Of a stretch of DNA of 64,000 bases, positions 61,506 through 64,000 are shown in pieces. Numbering within the stretch: position 1 is the stretch's first letter; the number at the start of each line of letters is the position of its first letter. The position numbers were made by a program, and so were the translations under genes. The stretch is taken from contig NZ_BCTZ01000004.1 of assembly GCF_001591025.1 (NCBI RefSeq), forward strand, positions 186,001-250,000. The letters run 5' to 3'. This stretch comes from Sphingomonas soli NBRC 100801 (GTDB lineage Bacteria; Pseudomonadota; Alphaproteobacteria; Sphingomonadales; Sphingomonadaceae). The notes below the pieces were generated by a model. It was given only the letters and a program-made list of their open reading frames with translations. It ran no database searches and was not told where the DNA came from.

Positions 61506-63927
61506 GCTCGTCGCTGACCGGGGTTTCCATGAAATGGTGCCCGCCGGCCATGATGACGAGATATTGCTTGCCGCCCATCTCATAGGTCATCGGCGTCGCC
61601 TGTCCGCCGCCGGGCAGCACGTCCTTCCACAAGGTCTCTCCCGTCCGAAGATCGATCGCGCGGATGAGGTTGTCGGTCGCCGCCGCGACGAACATTACGC
61701 CGCCCGCGGTCACTACCGATCCGCCATTATTGGGCGTGCCGATCGTGATCGGCAGCATCGACGGAATCCCGAACGGCCCGTTGGTGCGCGCCTCGCCGAA
61801 CGCGCGATCCCAGATCGTCTTGCCGCTCGCCATGTCGATCGCGCGGATCCCGCCATAGGGAGGCTGCTTGCACAACAAGCCGGTGAGCGGCATCCGCCAT
61901 CCGGCATTGACGTTGATCGCGTAGGGCGTGTTCGCCTGTGGATCACCCGCGCCTTCCGCGCCGCCAATCTGGCCGCGGCTCTGGTCGCGTGGCGCCCAGC
62001 CCAGCTTGTTGGCTTCCTCGCGCGGAACCAGCCGCAGATAATTGGGCATGTCGTTGTAATTGGCAAAGATCACGCCTCGCTGCGGATCGATCGTTATCCC
62101 GCCCCAATCGGTGCCGCCATTATAGCCGGGATACTGGATCGAGTGACGGTTCGCCTCCGGCGGGGTGAAGAAGCCCTTGTAGCTCGCGCTGCGAAACTGG
62201 ATGCGGCAGATCATCTGATCGATCGGCGACATGCCCCACATGTCATGCTCGGTCAGGTCGGGCTTGCGCAGCGTGTGCCACAGCGACACCGGCTGGCTTG
62301 TCGCGCGCTGCTCGGGCTCTACCCCGCCGCCGGGCGCACGGATCGCGCCGATCGGGGTCAGCGGCTGGCCGGTGCGCCGATCGAGCACATAGATGTCCCC
62401 CTGCTTGCTTGGCAGCACCAGCGCGGGCACGCCCTTGTAATCGGCCAGCGTCGCCTGGGCGCCGAAATCATAGTCCCACACATCCTTGCGCACCGCCTGG
62501 AACCGCCAGCGCGGCTTGCCCGTAGTCACATCGAGCGCGACCAGCGAGGTGGCGAAACGATCCTCTTCGGGGCGGCGCAGGCTCGAATAATAGTCCGCGG
62601 CACTGTTGCCCATCGGCAGATAGACCAGACCGAGTTGCTCGTCGCCCGATGCGATCGTCCACATATTGGGTGTGCCACGGGTATATTCCTCGCCAGCAGG
62701 TGGGAGGCCGGTCAGGTCCGGGCGCATCATGTCCCACGCCCAGCGCAGCTGGCCGGTGACCGCGTCGAAACCCTGGATCACGCCCGATGGTGCCCAGCGG
62801 TCCTGCCCATCAAGCACCTGATGTCCGGTGACGATCACCCCGCGCACGATGGTGGGGGGCGAGGTGATCGAGACGAAGCCGTCGGGCGTGTTGCCCATTC
62901 CGACCTTGATGTCGGTCTGGCCGCTTGTGCCGAAGCCTGCGCAGGGACGGCCGGTGCGGGCGTCGACCGCGATGAGCCGCGCATCGAGCGTCCCCTCGAT
63001 TATGCGCGCGGCGCAGGGCTGCTCGGCGGGAACGCCCGGCGCGGCATAATAGGTCACGCCGCGACAGGCGGCGGTATACGGAATCGCCGTATCCGGCACC
63101 TTGGGATCGAAGCGCCATTTGGTCGCGCCGCTCGCCGGATCGAGCGCGATCAGGATGTTCTTGGGCGTGCATAGATACAGCGTGTCGCCGACCTTGATCG
63201 GAGTCGTCTCCGCGCCATAGGTCTTGGCGATCATCGGGCTACTCGGCAGATCGCCGGTGTGGACTGCCCAGGTGCGCTTCAGCTTGCGCACATTGTCGGG
63301 GTTGATCTGGGTGAGCGAGGAATAGCGGCGCGCGGCGGTCGTGCCGCCATAGGCGGGCCAGTCGGCACCCGTCTGCTGGCCGGACGGATCCGCCATCCCC
63401 GCCGTGCCCGGCGCGGGCAGCGCCATCTGCACCGGATCGGGGCTGGCATAAACCGCCGCGGAGAAGTTTAGCACTGTGAGGATCAGCGCGACCAGCATGC
63501 CGCCGCCCGCCAGCTTCCAGCGATCGCCACGCGGGCTCAACGTCGCCATCGCGGCGACAACCGGAACCAGCAGCACCACCGGCGCGATCACGCGCGGCAC
63601 CTGCGCCCACGCGTTCGCCCCGACTTCCCACCACGCCCAGAGCATGGTGAGCGCGACCAGGATGATATAAGCCCAGCCGCCCAGCATGCGCCCGCGGATC
63701 AGCGCAAAGCCCGACCACAGCATCACGGCACCCGCGACCAGATAGTAAAGCGAGCCGCCCAACACTGCCAGCCACAGCCCGCCCGCCGCCAGCACCAGCC
63801 CGATCAGCGCCAGCAATGCGCCCACGATGATCGCCGTCCAACTTCCCCATCGACGCTTCGGCCCCGGCTCGATCGGCTCCAGAAAGGGAACGCGCTCGGT
63901 CTCGGGATCGTCACGGAAATCGGTCAC
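61483..63927 (-). CDS. gcd: Membrane-bound PQQ-dependent glucose dehydrogenase
   Basis: The 814-residue protein has five N-terminal membrane helices (residues about 30-150) and the eight-bladed PQQ quinoprotein domain. Repeated tryptophan motifs are visible: ALDPASGATKWRF, ALDVTTGKPRWRFQ, AIDMASGKTIWDRA and AIDLRTGETLW. It oxidises glucose to gluconolactone in the periplasm and feeds electrons to ubiquinone. No pqq synthesis genes are in the window. It converges on the M14-like gene. Confidence 0.94.
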   Translation of the reverse strand: MTDFRDDPETERVPFLEPIEPGPKRRWGSWTAIIVGALLALIGLVLAAGGLWLAVLGGSLYYLVAGAVMLWSGFALIRGRMLGGWAYIILVALTMLWAWWEVGANAWAQVPRVIAPVVLLVPVVAAMATLSPRGDRWKLAGGGMLVALILTVLNFSAAVYASPDPVQMALPAPGTAGMADPSGQQTGADWPAYGGTTAARRYSSLTQINPDNVRKLKRTWAVHTGDLPSSPMIAKTYGAETTPIKVGDTLYLCTPKNILIALDPASGATKWRFDPKVPDTAIPYTAACRGVTYYAAPGVPAEQPCAARIIEGTLDARLIAVDARTGRPCAGFGTSGQTDIKVGMGNTPDGFVSITSPPTIVRGVIVTGHQVLDGQDRWAPSGVIQGFDAVTGQLRWAWDMMRPDLTGLPPAGEEYTRGTPNMWTIASGDEQLGLVYLPMGNSAADYYSSLRRPEEDRFATSLVALDVTTGKPRWRFQAVRKDVWDYDFGAQATLADYKGVPALVLPSKQGDIYVLDRRTGQPLTPIGAIRAPGGGVEPEQRATSQPVSLWHTLRKPDLTEHDMWGMSPIDQMICRIQFRSASYKGFFTPPEANRHSIQYPGYNGGTDWGGITIDPQRGVIFANYNDMPNYLRLVPREEANKLGWAPRDQSRGQIGGAEGAGDPQANTPYAINVNAGWRMPLTGLLCKQPPYGGIRAIDMASGKTIWDRAFGEARTNGPFGIPSMLPITIGTPNNGGSVVTAGGVMFVAAATDNLIRAIDLRTGETLWKDVLPGGGQATPMTYEMGGKQYLVIMAGGHHFMETPVSDELIAYALP

Positions 63928-63961
63928 GGCAGATACTCCGCCTGTCAGGACAGCATTCTGG

Positions 63962-64000
63962 CTAAGCGGTCACAGTCGTAACCAGTTCCTCGATGACGAA
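63962..64000 (-). CDS. C-terminal end of a gene leaving the window
   Basis: Twelve codons (FVIEELVTTVTA) and a TAG stop can be read on the minus strand to the right edge. Such a short piece is not identifiable; it may simply be a chance frame. Confidence 0.3.
   Translation of the reverse strand, partial: FVIEELVTTVTA

Noticed and set aside
61534-63174. A 546-codon open frame opposite gcd
   Set aside because: Antisense shadow; gcd has clear quinoprotein motifs.

Overview
The window looks like a contiguous piece of chromosome from a high-GC alphaproteobacterium, most likely a Sphingomonas-type member of the Sphingomonadaceae. The reasons are an Entner-Doudoroff gene run (zwf-pgl-edd-glk-eda), TonB-dependent receptor and RcnB-like proteins, an alphaproteobacterial DksA with only one zinc-site cysteine, an RcdA (DUF1465) homologue, PQQ glucose dehydrogenase, and small palindromic repeats of the type ATCCCAGC-TTTC-GCTGGGAT scattered between genes. 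No prophage, integron, CRISPR array or complete insertion sequence was seen. The identification rests on reading sequence only; no database search was run.

Layout. 1-6.0 kb: start of an acyl-CoA ligase, dnaE, an orphan MraZ-like protein with a zinc-ribbon partner, and a 59-residue cysteine-rich exported peptide. 6.0-12.5 kb: gpx-lolD-LolC/E operon, a large TonB receptor, and an hsp20 gene behind a probable ROSE RNA thermometer. 12.5-16.4 kb: pyrG, secG, and a MarR-SH3-argC overlap group. 16.5-23 kb: the Entner-Doudoroff operon and a truncated haemoglobin. 23.3-28.8 kb: mltG-fabF-acpP and fabG-fabD (minus strand), with a frameshifted GxxExxY gene between fabG and fabD that is bounded by inverted repeats. 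29-34 kb: RcnB-like and unknown exported proteins, rpsF-rpsR-rplI, a CAP-domain protein, a PAP2 protein. 34-45.7 kb: mutL (with a repeat pair inside its linker), then mreB-mreC-mreD-mrdA-rodA running without a break into a serine hydrolase, a NamZ-type exo-muramidase and a sodium/solute symporter. 45.8-54 kb: arsC, tRNA-Lys(CTT), UxaA dehydratase, gamma-carbonic anhydrase, nitronate monooxygenase, RcdA, two YdcH-like proteins, PilZ, DksA, and a 406-residue serine-rich surface-type protein. 54-64 kb: serS, NlpD-like lipoprotein, potassium channel, DUF486 protein, rimO, two proteins of unknown role and PQQ glucose dehydrogenase.

How genes work together. Glucose can be phosphorylated (glk) or oxidised in the periplasm (gcd) and then flow through zwf, pgl, edd and eda. 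The fab genes make fatty acids. The mre/mrd genes build the lateral wall, and the three genes fused to the end of that operon look able to cut, trim and import wall fragments. NlpD-like, MltG, SH3 and CAP proteins add further envelope functions.

Most notable: the elongasome operon extended by a putative peptidoglycan-salvage module (36.1-45.7 kb); the serine-rich protein with a PEP-CTERM-like tail; the cysteine-rich peptide; the GxxExxY cassette with inverted repeats; the repeat pair translated inside MutL; the candidate ROSE thermometer; and the missing standard start codon of mltG.
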